Shown here in pieces: positions 32,070 through 47,000 of a stretch of 64,000 nt of DNA (positions are counted from its first letter, which is position 1; every line of letters starts with the position of its first letter). The stretch is taken from positions 5,196,001 to 5,260,000 of the forward strand of contig NC_064034.1 of assembly GCF_932526225.1 (NCBI RefSeq), read 5' to 3'. This DNA is from Nematostella vectensis. Taxonomy: Eukaryota; Cnidaria; Anthozoa; Actiniaria; Edwardsiidae. The position numbers and the translations under genes were made by a program. A model generated the notes under the pieces. The model worked only from the letters and a program-made list of their open reading frames with translations. It had not been told where the DNA came from and searched no databases.

Positions 32070-35000
32070 CTGTTGAACATTTTAATCAACTCTCAAACAG
32101 AAACGCTTGTACACAGACAGGACTAAAGACACCTTTCTTACCTAAAACAGCGTTAATTTGGACATTATTGAAAGCGGACTAGGGCTTTGGGCTTTGGTTC
32201 AAAAGGGCAAAATCTTCTTTTTCTTTCTGAGCTCTCAGAATTGAGGTTCATTGACAACTAATAACTATACTAGATTACAAACTAATTATATAAGAAGCGC
32301 ATTCATACCAGAATTGAGCTTAGTGAAAACACAATGATGATTGTGTTATGATTATGATTATGATTATGGCTATGGGATTGAAGATGAAGGTAATGGCGAT
32401 GTAGGATGGTGATGATGTTCTATGACGATGATAATGACAATGCAGGATGGTGATGGAGACGATGGTGAATGACGGTGATGATGGCATTGCAGGATGGTGA
32501 TTGTGACGATGATGAATGACGGTGATAATGGCAATGCAGGATGGTGATGGTGAGGATGGTGAATGACGGTGATGATGGCAATGTAGGATGGTGATTGTGT
32601 CGATAATGAATGACGGTGATGATGGCAATGCAGGATGGTGACGGTGAGGATGGTGAATGACGGTGATGATGGCAATGCAGGATGGTGACGGTGAGGATGG
32701 TGAATGACGGTGATGATGGCAATGCAGGATGGTGATGGTGACGATGATGAATGACGGTGATGATGGCAATGCAGGATGGTGATGGTGAGGATGGTGAATG
32801 ACGGTGATGATGGCAATGCAGGATGGTGATGGTGAGGATGATGAATGACGGTGATGATGGCAATGCAGGATGGTGATTGTGACGATGAATGACGGTGATG
32901 ATGGCAATGCAGGATGGTGATTGAGACGATAAATGACGGTGATGATGGCAATGCAGGATGGTGATGGTGACGATGATGAATGATGGTGATGATGGCAATG
33001 CAGGATGGTGATGGTGACGATGATGAATGACGGTGATGATGGCAATGTAGGATGGTGATTGTGACGATGATGAATGACGGTGATGATGGCAAAGCAGGAT
33101 GGTGATGGTGACGATGATGAACGATGGTGATGATGGCAATGCAGGATGGTGATGGTGACGATGATGAATGACGGTGATGATGGCAATGTAGGATGGTGAT
33201 TGAGACGATGATGAATGACGGTGATGATGGCAATGCAGGATGGTGATTGAGACGATGATGAATGACGGTGATGATGGCAATGTAGGATGGTGATGGTGAC
33301 GATGATGAATGACGGTGATGATGGCATTGCAGGATGGTGATTGAGACGATGATGAATGACGGTGATGATGGCAATGTAGGATGGTGATTGAGACGATGAT
33401 GAATGACGGTGATGATGGCAATGCAGGATGGTGATTGAGACGATGATGAATGACGGTGATGATGGTAATGCAGCATGGTGATGGTGACGATGATGAATGA
33501 CGGTGATTATGGCAATGCAGGATGGTGATTGAGACGATGAATGACGGTGATGATGGCAATGCAGGATGGTGATGGTGACGATGATGAATGACGGTGATGA
33601 TGGCAATGCAGGATGGTGATGGTGACGATGGTGAATGACGGTGATGATGGCAATGCAGGATGGTGATTGAGACGATGATGAATGACGGCGATGATGGCAA
33701 TGTAGGATGGTGATGGTGAGGATAATGAATGACGGCGAAGATGGCAATGCAGGATGGTGATTGAGACGATGATGAATGACGGCGATGATGGCATTGCAGG
33801 ATGGTGATGGTGAGGATGATGAATGACGGTCATGATGGCAATGCAGGATGGTGATTGAGGCGATGATGAATGACGGTGATGATGGCAATGCAGGATGGTG
33901 ATGGTGAGGATGATGAATGACGGTGATGATGGCAATGTAGGATGGTGATTGAGACGATGATGAATGACGGTGATGATGGCAATGCAGGATGGTGATTGAG
34001 ACGATGATGAATGACGGTGATGATGGCAATGCAGGATGGTGATGGTGACGATGGTGAATGACGGTGATGATGACAATGCAGGATGGTGATTGTGTCGATA
34101 ATGAATGACGGTGATGATGGCAATGCAGGATGGTGATGGTGAGGATGGTGAATGACGGTGATGATGGCAATGTAGGATGGTGATTGAGACGATGATGAAT
34201 GACGGTGATGATGGCAATGCAGGATGGTGATTGAGACGATGATGAATGACGGTGATGATGGCAATGCAGGATGGTGATTGTGACGATGATGAATGACGGT
34301 GATGATGGCAATGTAGGATGGTGATTGAGACGATGATGAATGACGGTGATGATGGCAATGCAGGATGGTGATGGTGACGATGATGAATGACGGTGATGAT
34401 GGCAATGCAGGATGGTGATGGTGACGATGGTGAATGACGGTGATGATGACAATGCAGGATGGTGATTGAGACGATGAATGATGGTGATGATGGCAATGCA
34501 GGATGGTGATGGTGAGGATGGTGAATGACGGTGATTATGGCATTACAGGATGGTGATTGTGACGATGAATGACGGTGATGATGGCAATGCAGGATGGTGA
34601 TTGAGACGATGATGAATGACGGTGATGATGGCAATGCAGGATGGTGATGGAGAGGATGGTGAATGACAGTGATGATGGCAATGCAGGATGGTGTGGTGAT
34701 GATAACGGTGATAACAGAGATGATGAAGATAATAGAAATGATCTGATATAACGACAAACATAGCGTGATTACAAGACATAAAAGTTTGGGAGATCATCAC
34801 TATACCTGTTGACGGCACAGGGGACTGGGTTCCAGTGACTGTCAGCTTCAGCACACTAGTGCATGGAGGTGTACCCTGATCACGTGCCATTACAGTCACG
34901 TGATAGTCCGTTGCAAGCAATTGCCCAATCAACGACAAGCTACCTGTCACTGCATCAACTGCAATTACACCATTGGCCGACACACTGTAAATGACAATGC

Positions 35001-38000
35001 TGTTATACCCAGCATCCTTATCGGTTGTAGTAATCACATCAAGCTGTGTTCCAGGCGCGGTGTGCACCGACAAATTGTAAGTGGTTCGGATAGAAGGATC
35101 GAAAACGGGACAGTTATCGTTCACGTCGAGTAAATTGACATAAACCCTCGTCGATGCGAACTTCATCGGTCGGCCGTTATCTGATGCTGTCACGTCAAAC
35201 GTATACAAATGCTTCCTCGGGATGGCTTCGTAGTCGAGCACCGAAGAAGTAACGATTTCTCCCGAAAGACCATCGACTGTAAATGGCATATCTGCCTCGT
35301 TTGTCGCTAGAAAGTATCGGACTTCACCGTTTCTTCCCGAGTCCTCGTCGGTGGCATTGACACGCAGTACTGACGAACCAGGAGGGGAGTTCTCCACCAC
35401 AGACACGTTGTAGTATGTGGATTGGAATACTGGCGGGTGCAGATTGGGTGTGGCTTTTTTGTTACAGGAGGGGCCATCCCATCCAGGGTAGCACTCACAC
35501 GTGTCTGGCGCCATGCAGTAGCCTCGTTTGGAACATTCTTGTACCGCGGTGCAGTCTGGGATATTACACGCAGCACCGTACCACTTTGGCTCACAGCGAC
35601 ACACATCGTATGCAATACATTCACCATGACCTGAATAAGATAGACAAGTGCAAGAGTATGATAGGCTTAGTGTATAATATACTCAATGATTTACTGATTG
35701 ACTGACTGACTAATTGACTTAGTGACTGACTGGCTGACTGACGGACTGATTGACTTAGTGAGTGACTGACTGGCTGACTGACGGACTGATCTACTGACTG
35801 ACTGACTGACTGACTGACTGACTGACTTAGTGACTGACTGACTGGCTGACGGACTGACCTACTGAATGACTGACTGACAGAATGACTGACTAACAGAATG
35901 ACTGACTAACAGAATGACAGACAGACTTAAATAACGCAGACGAAATAACCTCTATAACCTTACCTGAACAGTAGTTGATTGCTTCACATGAATTGTTTGA
36001 GCAGTCGGGTCCTGTATATCCAACATCACACTTACAGAAACCCGACTCGAAGCACTCGCCGCGGTTCGAGCAGTTCTTGACTTTAATGCAGCTCGCAAGC
36101 TGACACTCGGAACCGCTGAAACCAGTGTAACACCTACGAGTTGATAATACCATTTGGTGAGATTGATTTCATTTCGCCATATAAGGCCCCATAGACGGCA
36201 AATATTGAGTCCAATTACACTAAAACTGTTGCAAACGCGCGCCAGAAATCTCGTAAAAATAAAAAATTGCTTCTTATCAATATATGGCCCTACCTAATGA
36301 TATTTTTTGTAACTGTTACAACTTGTTAATTCGTCTTATACTACAGGGAACGGCTCATACAAATTACGTTTTATTAATTCCTCGCCGTCAGACACATTTT
36401 TTGATTAACAATTCACAACTTAAGATCAATGAGAACGTTGTAAACATTATGCAAATATATAAAGCACCTGTCGCCATAAAACTAAATTTGATATTTTAAC
36501 CTTTTTTCTATCTATCTTAGTTTAATTGATTTTATTTATTTAAAATTTTGCTAAAGGGGCTTGTAAGACGTCAACCGATGCTTGCCCCATTTCTTTCTGC
36601 TGTCATTTTTTTGTATTGAACTCACATTAACTTTCCTCTGTGACAAAATAATTAAAACTGAAATAAATAAACTTTTTTTAGATTAAAGAATGATATATGG
36701 AAATCAACAACTGGAAATCAAAGGCTGCTCTAAGAAAGGGTTTCGTGAAAAAGAAATTAACTTAACTAACTAATAAAATGCAACACGTGTCATTTCCGTA
36801 CCTGCACGTAGCATTTCCTCCCCTATCGATCACACATTCGCCGTGAAAGCTGCAGTTTCCAAAAGAAGAACAGTCCGCAACCTCACTACAGCGACTCCCC
36901 TGGTAACCCGGATGACACCGACACGTATTACTGGCTACGCAGTCTCCATGGGACGAGCATTGACTGACAGCTGCGCAGTCAGGTACTGCGCAACTGATTC
37001 CAGTCCACCCGGAGTTACACTCACAACGGTAGGCATTAACACAGCTACCCCTACCTGTAAGAAAAGACACATGAGCATAATCAAACAGGGCAGGTAAGAA
37101 TCAAAACATCCTGGAGCCGTGCATTGACAACTTGATTAATCAATTGAGTTACCGGAACAGTAGTCGAGGTCAGCACAAGAGTTCTGGGAGCAATCCAGGC
37201 CGGTCCAGTCCTTGTGACACTTGCAGACATCATAGTTCACACAGACGCCTCGACCAGAGCAATGGGAGACATTACCACACGTGGGCACAATACTACAATC
37301 TACGCCTGCGATAGGAAATCACGCATATGAGAACAGGAGACTAGGGATGAGAGATATTGCCACACGCGAATAATGCATTGAAGAGTCTATAACCTATGGA
37401 GCGAGAGTTTTTATAATTACGGCGATGTTAGGGGTGCAGTAATTTATGCGACAAGTGAATAAACAATCTCTTATTGTTGTATTCAGGAATGACTGATTAA
37501 AAGACTAAATGGTATAACTCGAAAGACTACAGAGCTGTGAAATAAACTAGATGGTCTGCGTAGGCGTGGTGTAAAAAAGCTATAAATCAACACAAGGTTG
37601 AAAAAATGTTTGTTGATAGTGAATGTTGAACAACAGTGTGAATGTTGAACAACTGTGTGAAACACAGTAGTTGCGCTAACGTTTCGAGCGTTAGCCCTTC
37701 GTCGGAGCGACATGATTTATAGCTTGATGACAAGACTGCCCGCCAGAGTTCAATAGGAAGCAGATGCATTTGACCAAGAGACCACGATATAAGAGAACGA
37801 ATCCCCTTGGCCCATGATGCAGTCCAAGAAAGCTATTTTTAGATTGCGCGAGCTTGTCAATCATAGCATCCATATATGGTTCATCGCGCCATATTTGGTT
37901 ATGGGCACCTCGCGAGCTAGTACGTTTTCACAACTTTTTTCCCCTGTGCACTTCTTGACTTCGTTCGCTACCTGTTTTTATCCTTTTAGCTGCTTCTCAT

Positions 38001-41000
38001 AGCTCATGATTACAATGCTACTCGTAGGGTGGTGTCCTGGTATCTGTTAAGTTATCTAAATGTTATACAAATAATTTAACGGGAAGACGTCGGGGAGACG
38101 GCGAATTTGGAGTTCATTCAAAATGCATCAGGCTGACTCCTAAAAAGTTCTTTTTCTCTTCAATATGGTGAGATGGAAAACCTAGGCATTCTCAGTCTAT
38201 GTTATGTATTTAAATATAAGGAGGCCTTTATTTTTCTTTGATTTACAATATTTTTAGATGAATGAACTTCAATTCTTCACGCAAATGTTCAGAAATCATG
38301 TCACTCAAGAAACTCTTGTCACCGAAATAAGATTACTTCATTATAGAGACTTGAAATCTTTTATTTGTGAAATACCTGTCTTAAAAACCACAATATCGGT
38401 GTGAATATAATGGTATTAAGTTCTGAATGTATCTTTTTCATTAAAAGGGGATTGGAAGAGAATTGTGTCTTGTAAACACATATGTATGATTGATTGTTGT
38501 TTTATAATTTGCGAATCAGCCGTTGAAACTTTTACTGGGGAAGTTGATCCCCGAGCCTAAAATCACGCACTCTATGCATTTCAATGTCCGAGAAATGGTT
38601 GATTGGATCCAGTGTACTCTATTGAAGATCATTTTCACAGCGTTTGTAAAAAAGGACGGTTTTCGGTCAAAAAGATTTCCATAACATCCTTTGCCGGTTC
38701 ACATAGCTCAAGATGTGATCGCGCGTAAGACTCATGTTGCTAGGAAACGTGAGCGCTAACCAATCAGAGGCGCATCTAAAAATAGCTGCTTGTTCTAAAA
38801 TAGCTTTCACGGACGTCATCATTGGAACATACCCTAATACGGGGGATTCGTTCTCTTACATCATGGTCTCTTGATTTGACCCAAAGACATATACCTATAT
38901 ATCCATCTTGACAAAGACACTGGTCTGTTCGCTGACAAACGCCATGTTCGGGACTTGTACAGTTGTTCACATTGTAACATGTCGCTGAAGCATGGGAATG
39001 AAGCATGAATTTTAATTAAGTGACATAATGGAAGACAAAATAATACTGCAAGAGTGTATTCTACCTTGATGTTCACATCTTTCGCCCTCCCATCCAACGT
39101 CACAATAGCAGAATCCTTTAATGCATGAGCCATGCTCAGAACAATTCGAACACAAGCCTGTGAAAAGTGGATAATTATAAATATATCTTGAAAATTATCA
39201 TTAACCCTAACCACTTAAATGTCAGGTGCAACGAAGGAGTGTTATAAATAACAGATTAAATAAGAACACATCACATACCTGTTTTACAATTTTCACCTGT
39301 CCATCCACCCAAACACTGACACGTACCATTCACACATCGCCCTTTCCCTGAACACTGATCCGGGCAACCTCAGGAGATAAAAATATCAGTCATCAAATTA
39401 TCATTTCTAATGATAATAAGGTTCAAAGGGCATAAATCTATCGACCAAGCACTAAATTCCATACCAGTTTTTAGGATCTCTTGACTTGCCATTGAAGTAT
39501 CGTTAGTGATTGCGACATCGTAAATGCAACTTTTAAGTAAATCTTCCGTTAGGTCTCTCTTTGCGCAAATCGTGTTTGCTTTCTAGACAAGAAGGAACAC
39601 GATTTTTAACATTCAGGTAGCGCTCTTTTATCCTTGTTTCTTGGAAGTATAATTATCATACGAATGACCCGTTCCTACCTGTATAAGAACTTGCGGTATG
39701 CCCTCCAAACCGTACCGGGGCCTGTGGAATGGGTCTGTGTACGCTCTATCCATCTTATCGTCAGGATGGAAGTTAGAAGACGACCACGACCACGATCCAT
39801 AAAGACTGGAGTCATTGGTAGATCTCTCTTTGATTTGCCCTGGTGAAGGAATAACAAAGAAATCTTTGTCAAGATTTTTCATTATCCGTTATTATGTGAA
39901 CACGTACACGAAATGAATGGGATCTTAAATCCATAAATATACCTCCCGTGATATACTTGATACGCTCCTAGATAAGCGCTAGGATCTTGGTGTAAATGAT
40001 ATAAAAACGCAATGCGTTTATTGAGAGTCAAACACTTTCAGCCAGATAAAGACATTTCCTATAGGTATAAAACACTCATGCAACTGTTTGTTTCCTAAAG
40101 GGTCTTACACGACTCTGCAAACTGCACGGCGTCCGTGAAACGCTCTCCTGTTGGTCCAGTGAAGTCGTTAGCTGGGTTGTTATCCATATCGCCGCAAAGG
40201 CCTCCAGTGTTACCATAGAAAGCTGCTGTTGGCGTGAACAGCACGTTCAAGTACTGTCTTCCCATGGTTGGGCTGTGGCGTACATCGATTGTCAGGGACA
40301 CGCCTATGATGTGAACAGATAAAGTTAGCCATTTTGCAAGATTCAGGTACGAGACCTCTTCGGAAATCTTGTGGTTGACCATGAGGCAGAAGGGGCTGGG
40401 AAGCGCGAAACGAGAGAGTTCGGGATGAAGGTCTATGTTCACATCTATTACCCATGGTACATTACCCGTCATGAATTTCCCGACCTACCGGTGATAAACT
40501 GCAGGGACAATAGCAAGACGGCACCCTCGTTCTCAGGCGAGCTGAAGGGCTTCTGTACATCCAGTAAGACAGATCCATTCTCAATCTTGAGTGGTCGCCC
40601 AGGATATGTATCCACCGTCAGGTTTATTAACGCACCGTTGATCCTAAGGTGATCAACATTGATATAATCTATATAGCTATCATGACGAGCACCACAACCG
40701 CTACCATCAACACAGACATCACCGTCATAATTACCACCATCAACATCAATACCGGCAACACCACCAGGAACCCCACCATCAACATCAATACCAGCAACAC
40801 CACCAGGAACCCCACCATCAACATCAATACCGGCAACACCACCAGGAACCCCACCATCAACATCAATACCAGCAACACCACCAGCACCCACAACCATCCA
40901 AACCAACCCAATCATAATAAACTACTGTCAACTCCACCTTCAGCATCAATACCCCAAACAAACAAAGCCAACAAACTAATACCAGCACCATCATTACACA

Positions 41001-44000
41001 CGGCCCAACCCAAAACCCGTATCAACCAGCACCCAAAACAACACTATCATCATCGTAGATATTTGTCCATATATTGTCTACTGTACATACAAGAAGATGC
41101 GTACTCTTATGCCTGGTGCACACTAGTGACATAATGACATATGCGCGTGCACCCTTATGTTTATATGTTCAAGTGTGAATGGTTCGACATTTTGACATTA
41201 GCCCAACATAACGACATGAACATAACGACATAAGAGAAAAAACATGTTTTTTTCTTTTATGTCATTATGTCCATGTCGTTATGTCGGGCTTAAAAGAGTG
41301 CGCGCGCGCCTATGTTGTTATGTGGTTATGTCACTAGTGTTCACTAGGCATTATTCTATCAAACATACAACTCACCTCAGCCTTGGCATGTCTTCAACAC
41401 GGCCCGTCACTATCGTCATCACGGTCATCACACTTTTGCCGGCTTTGATGGCGATACCTCCGATAAGTGAAGCTCGCTCATACGCGAAGAAACGGAACTG
41501 GTAGCCAAAGTCGCCGGGTAGATTACGACAGCCCCAGAACTCGCCAATACCGAAATAGTCATAAGCTACACCTAGATAAAGAGGATAAGATCGATGATAA
41601 AGAAGTCTGGAGGAGTCTTTCAATACGCTATGCATCATGTATGTTCCTATGGTTAATTATAAACATTTTTTACATTTTAACTATAAACATTCTTATATTT
41701 TCCTAAAAATACCTCAAAACCAGCCATGACCATAGATCGAAAAAAAGCGTTTAAAATATTTTGTATCAATACCTTTTTACTAATGGATTCTGCATGAGAG
41801 CACCTGCACAGAGAAACTATAGCGCGCGTACCAATTTGCGGGAAATGTCTGGAATAATCCGGCATAATTCCAAGATAGAATTAAACCAATCTAAACAATT
41901 CGGTTGTTTAAATCAAAGTATTTTAAATCGGAACAAACTTAAAAACCTTTGATATCTCAATAGTCGATCTGTGAAGGGGATTTTTAGCGTGACAAACTCG
42001 ATCTTGATTTTTTTGGACAGGCGAGTTTTGAGGGAGGTGGAAATAACTAAACACCAACAAACGCCTGCGGCTATGGATATGGGTGGGATTACCGCCTTAT
42101 TGCGGGTGGTCATCAGGGCTGCACTGTCTCTGGCCTTTGTATTGAGGGTATTATCGCCTTAAAATGGGCGATGACTATGGTGTCACTGTAACATACCGTC
42201 CAAAGTCTGCAAATGAGGATCGCCGAACATCTCGTCCGGAAGGCGCGTCTCACAACACTGTCCGGTCCATCGGGCCATACATACACACCTTGAGCCACAG
42301 TCCCCCAAGACCACTGGGATACCATTACCTGAGCAGGAGCCTGCAGACAACGAGGATGTTAGTTAACGACAAGCGACTGCCGATTACAAGTAAACGCCGA
42401 TTATCGTCAAGTAAACACCGATTAACGACAACTAAACGCCGATTATCGTCAAGTAAACACCGATTAACGACAGGTAAATGCCGATTAGCGCCAAATAAAC
42501 ACCGATTAACGACAAATAAATGGTGGTGACTACCGATTCATATGGCAATCTACGTTACAAGCGTATACAGAAATATCCCTTTTATTTCATTACTTCAATA
42601 GCATACAACGCTTCCTTTATTAGGCAGCCACCTTTAGAAGTCATGCACTATTCAGCCTCCATTAATCGGATTTTAAATTATTCTACTTTACAGGCTTGCA
42701 ATAATTTAAAATTAAATAATGAGCAGGTGTGCCACTATCAAAGTTCTCTATCGCATTGACAACTGATCCCTGAATACTGAATGCAGATCTTAACCACAGT
42801 TGAGACTTGAATTTAAACATCTAAGCCTTTAATCACCATGCAAGGAAATTCTACTGTCCACTGGAGTAACCTGAATTGCATTACAAAAAGATTTTAGTAA
42901 AGAGGAAATATGGTTGCGTTACTTACTACCACATGGCGTGACATCAGGTTGTGAGCATCCCTCCCCTTTACAACCTGTCACGCTGGTTGCGTTACTTACT
43001 ATCACATGGCGTGACATCAGGTTGTGAGCATCCCTCCCCTTTACGCCCTGTCACGCAAGCCGGATGCTCCCCGCATTCGGGAGGGGGGCACTTCCACCTG
43101 TTATTTACAAACTTCGGCTTTCTGCCATCGTCGCACTTCCTACATAAACAGAATCAGCGTCAAACCTTTATTAGAAAACTGGATATGATATGGACCTTTT
43201 TTGAAATCACATGATAGACAAGCGGGCATAACTTTAGAATGATGAAAATTGCTAAGGAGGCATAACTCACGGGGGACAATCGCATTTCCCATCTTCTGCA
43301 AGAACACCAGTCTCTCCGTCTTTACACTCACACGGCGGACGTGTCGTCGGCGGTGGAGTTGTACTTCCGGTAAACGGCGTAGTACTTCCGGTAAACGGCG
43401 TTGTACTTCCGGTAAACGGAGTTGTACTTCCGGTGAACTGAGTCGTTATTCCAGTTGGCGGAGTTTCGTCAGTATTAGGTGTCACACTTCCGGTGAAAGG
43501 TGTTATACTTCCGGTGAAAGGCGTCGTACTTCCGGTAAAAGGCGTCGTACTTCCGGTAAAAGGTGTGGTACTCTCGGTGAAAGGCGTTGTACTTCCGGTA
43601 AAGGAAGTAGTGCTATCAGTTAGTGTAGTGGAGAGCTCTGTTGTGCTCAGGGCTGTTGTCGTATCAGTTGGTGTTGTTGCCGTTGTTGTCGCAGGTGTCG
43701 TTGGGCAGTTACAGGCAGGATCCTGTCAATTGAAGGGGCGGGGTGATTTTTTTTCCCCTGGCGGTAATACACGGGTACCTGTATAATGCGGCCATTTCCA
43801 AAAGTTCAAAAATATTTACCACCTAACGCTACCTACATACTTAAATACTACTTTTTTACCCCTATTATGCGGCCACCTCCATTGAGCGGCCGCAGTCACC
43901 ATTTTCCAACCTCTGTTAAGCGGCCAGTGAAATTCCATTATTAGATGTAATTACCCATTGGTGAAATACATTACAATAAATGTGAGCAGGTTACTGTTGA

Positions 44001-47000
44001 GAGCGACAAAAATTTGACGTCAAGCGGGAATTCAAGCGAACAATGTGACATTTGATTCGGTTTTTATCGTAAGGCCAACGGGGCAATTAAGGTTGGCATT
44101 AAATAGAGTTACCACTGTATATTTTGTTGTAATATTGTGGCGGTTCTACTCACCCATCCACATCGGAGACAAATGCTGAAAAAAATAAGGGAGAGGTCAC
44201 ATACAAGCAAACGTTATGGTTAAATAAATGTTAGGGGCTTTTAAAAATAAGAGGCTCCTATAAAAAAAACGTCTCAAAATAATATATATAGTATTTGTCA
44301 CGTAAAAACGATTTGTGTGTACGGGTTACACGAACTCTTTTTCCCAGTAATCAATGACTTACTTTTTAACCAGGGCAGGACTCAGTTTGCCTTTGCATGC
44401 TAGTAGCTCTCTCTGCATGGTTCCAAATCCGGCCCAAAGTTGACCCACGATCTCCGAGAGCCCATAGCTAACGGACAACTCAGTCTTAGCGTACTGCTCT
44501 TTCGCACAATTGTCAGAGCAAGGCTTGAACACCATCTTGAGGCCGAACGGTAACTCAAGCGTGAGCCTGAGGATTGAAATGGCGCCAGAGATAGAACCGC
44601 CAGAATTGCCGGCTGTGGAAACATTACAATCAACAATAAAGTGAGTCCTAACTATAATAGCCCTCTAATCTAAAGAGTTAAAACACTCTACTAGAAAGAC
44701 AAAACGTGACTTTGCGGGAGCTTTACAAAGCAAGCGATGAATCATCGAGCTTGATACTTACGAAACTTTTTAAAAATCTTCTTCCACAAATTGCTAAAGC
44801 GGTTGAAAAAGTTCCTTATCAAACTCGGGACGACAGGGAATCTGTAAGTAACCCTGGGAACAAGTACGTTATCCCACGTGGCTTCCGCCTCGACTTTCAG
44901 CTTTTTCAGGTCACGACTCCTATGCAGGGACCACTAAAGGAAAAAGACAACAAAACGTTTGCAAGGAAAAAGGAAAAGTGTTGGCGCCTATTCAGCCAAC
45001 TCCTGCTTAACGGAAAGTCAACACCTACTATTAAATATAACTATTTAAAGGGTCCAAAGAATTCTGGTAAAGAAGGGACTAATAGACGAATTATTTAGAG
45101 GCTGGCTGGCTGTGCATCGACCTCTCTTATTGTTATCGATTCTTAATCTTGTTGGAAACCAATCTAGGTGGAAAGGTATTAGAGGGGTACTTTAGTATTG
45201 TTATTGACATACCCCATTTTTGACCTTGTTACATCCGGAGGACAATGAGCAGATGCCGCCTATTGCTAGATTGGCGGTACTTGTCATAGTGAAGGATAAG
45301 TACGCTTTGCCCTTTATGCGAGAAAATAAATAACATTCACATTAATTGACCCTATTGATAATCTACTAAACATGCTTACTAACTTACTCGCCAATTATCC
45401 TCTAACTCACTCACTAAAGCTCAATTAGGTACAAGAAAAGGTGGTCTAAGTATCTTCTGAACTAGGAACTTCGCTCTGCAGTGGCGAGTCCCGTGTGCAC
45501 GAAACTGCGAACCATGAACACTTTTGCGATAATTAGACTTTTGCAAAAACACTCTCTTCTCCATAAAACATTCCGAGTAAGCAACTTGGAGCAAGTCTTG
45601 GCGCTAGTGTGAATGCAGCCTGACTCACGGTGACTTTGACTTCTTCTCTTGCTTCAACATCAAAGAAGAATGCAGACGGAATGCAGACACCAGGAATACA
45701 GATGTAGATGTCACCACCAATCTGTCGATGCCGGATGACCGGGATTTCGCTCTTATACAGGTTTGCGCTAGAGACAGAAACAACATAATCACCGCACGAG
45801 GTAACGAGAATTGTTTGATCGACAAGGATATTTTGTAGCCAATCAACGTAAATCTCGGGTCTCAACAGTCACTTACTTTTTATTGGTAAGTAGTTGATAT
45901 ACTAAGGAATAAGCTTATTTATAACCAGGTGTACATCTATGTTGAGGTCATACATCTTGAATCCCATCCATTGCTTACCTGGCTTGCTTCTACCCCTAGG
46001 TGAAGATCCACCTTAAAAGTTAGCTTGCTGTATATTTCGTGTCTGAACAGTCGTTTACCTGGCTTTTACCCTTAGGTGAAGATTCACCTTAGAAGTAAGT
46101 TTACTATACAATTCGTGTCTCAACAGTCGTTTACCTGGCCTCTACCCCTAGGTGGAGATCCACCTTAAAAGTTAGCTTGCTGTATATTTCGTGTTTGAAC
46201 AGTCGTTTACCTGGCTTTTACCCTTAGGTGAAGATTCACCTTAGAAGTAAGTTTACTATACAATTCGTGTCTCAACAGTCGTTTACCTGGCCTCTACCCC
46301 TAGGTGGAGATCCACCTTAAAAGTTAGCTTGCTGTATATTTCGTGTTTGAACAGTCGTTTACCTGGCTTTTACCCTTAGGTGAAGATTCACCTTAGAAGT
46401 AAGTTTACTATACAATTCGTGAATTAAACTTTCGTTTACCTGGCCTCTACCCCTAGGTGGAGATCCACCTTAAAAGTTAGCTTGCTGTATATTTCGTGTT
46501 TGAACAGTCGTTTACCTGGCCTCTACCCCTAGGTGAAAATCCACCTTAAAAGTAAGTGTACTATACATTTCGTGTCTGAACAATCGTTTACCTGCCCTCT
46601 ACCCCTAGGTGAAGATCCACCTTAAAAGTAAGTTTACTATACATTTCGTGTCTGAACATGTTTACCTGGCTTCTACCCCTAGGTGAAGATCCACCTTAAA
46701 AGTTAGCTTGCTGTATATTTCGTGTTTGAACAGTCGTTTACCTGGCTTTTACCCTTAGGTGAAGATTCACCTTAGAAGTAAGTTTACTATACAATTCGTG
46801 AATTAAACTTTCGTTTACCTGGCCTCTACCCCTAGGTGGAGATCCACCTTTAAAGTTAGCTTGCTGTATATTTCGTGTCTGCACAGTCGTTTACCTGGCC
46901 TCTACCCCTAGGTGAAAATCCACCTTAAAAGTAAGTGTACTATACATTTCGTGTCTGAACAATCGTTTACCTGCCCTCTACCCCTAGGTGAAGATCCACC

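Noticed and set aside
32320-34757. Five long minus-strand ORFs (191-710 codons), rich in His, Ser and Pro
   Set aside because: They are frames of the 47-bp minisatellite, repeating every 47 codons in all three frames; they overlap one another and lie in an intron.
40649-41134. 161-codon plus-strand ORF rich in Asn, Thr and Ile
   Set aside because: Opposite strand of a 39-bp repeat and low-complexity CAA/CCA sequence; no domain.
43249-43786. Plus-strand repetitive ORFs (TSGKR and LPVKGVV repeats)
   Set aside because: Shadows of the 21-bp mucin-like repeats of exon 23, which fit the minus-strand gene.
44706-45098. 130-codon plus-strand ORF
   Set aside because: It is the reverse complement of exon 20, whose splice sites and phase fit the giant gene on the minus strand.
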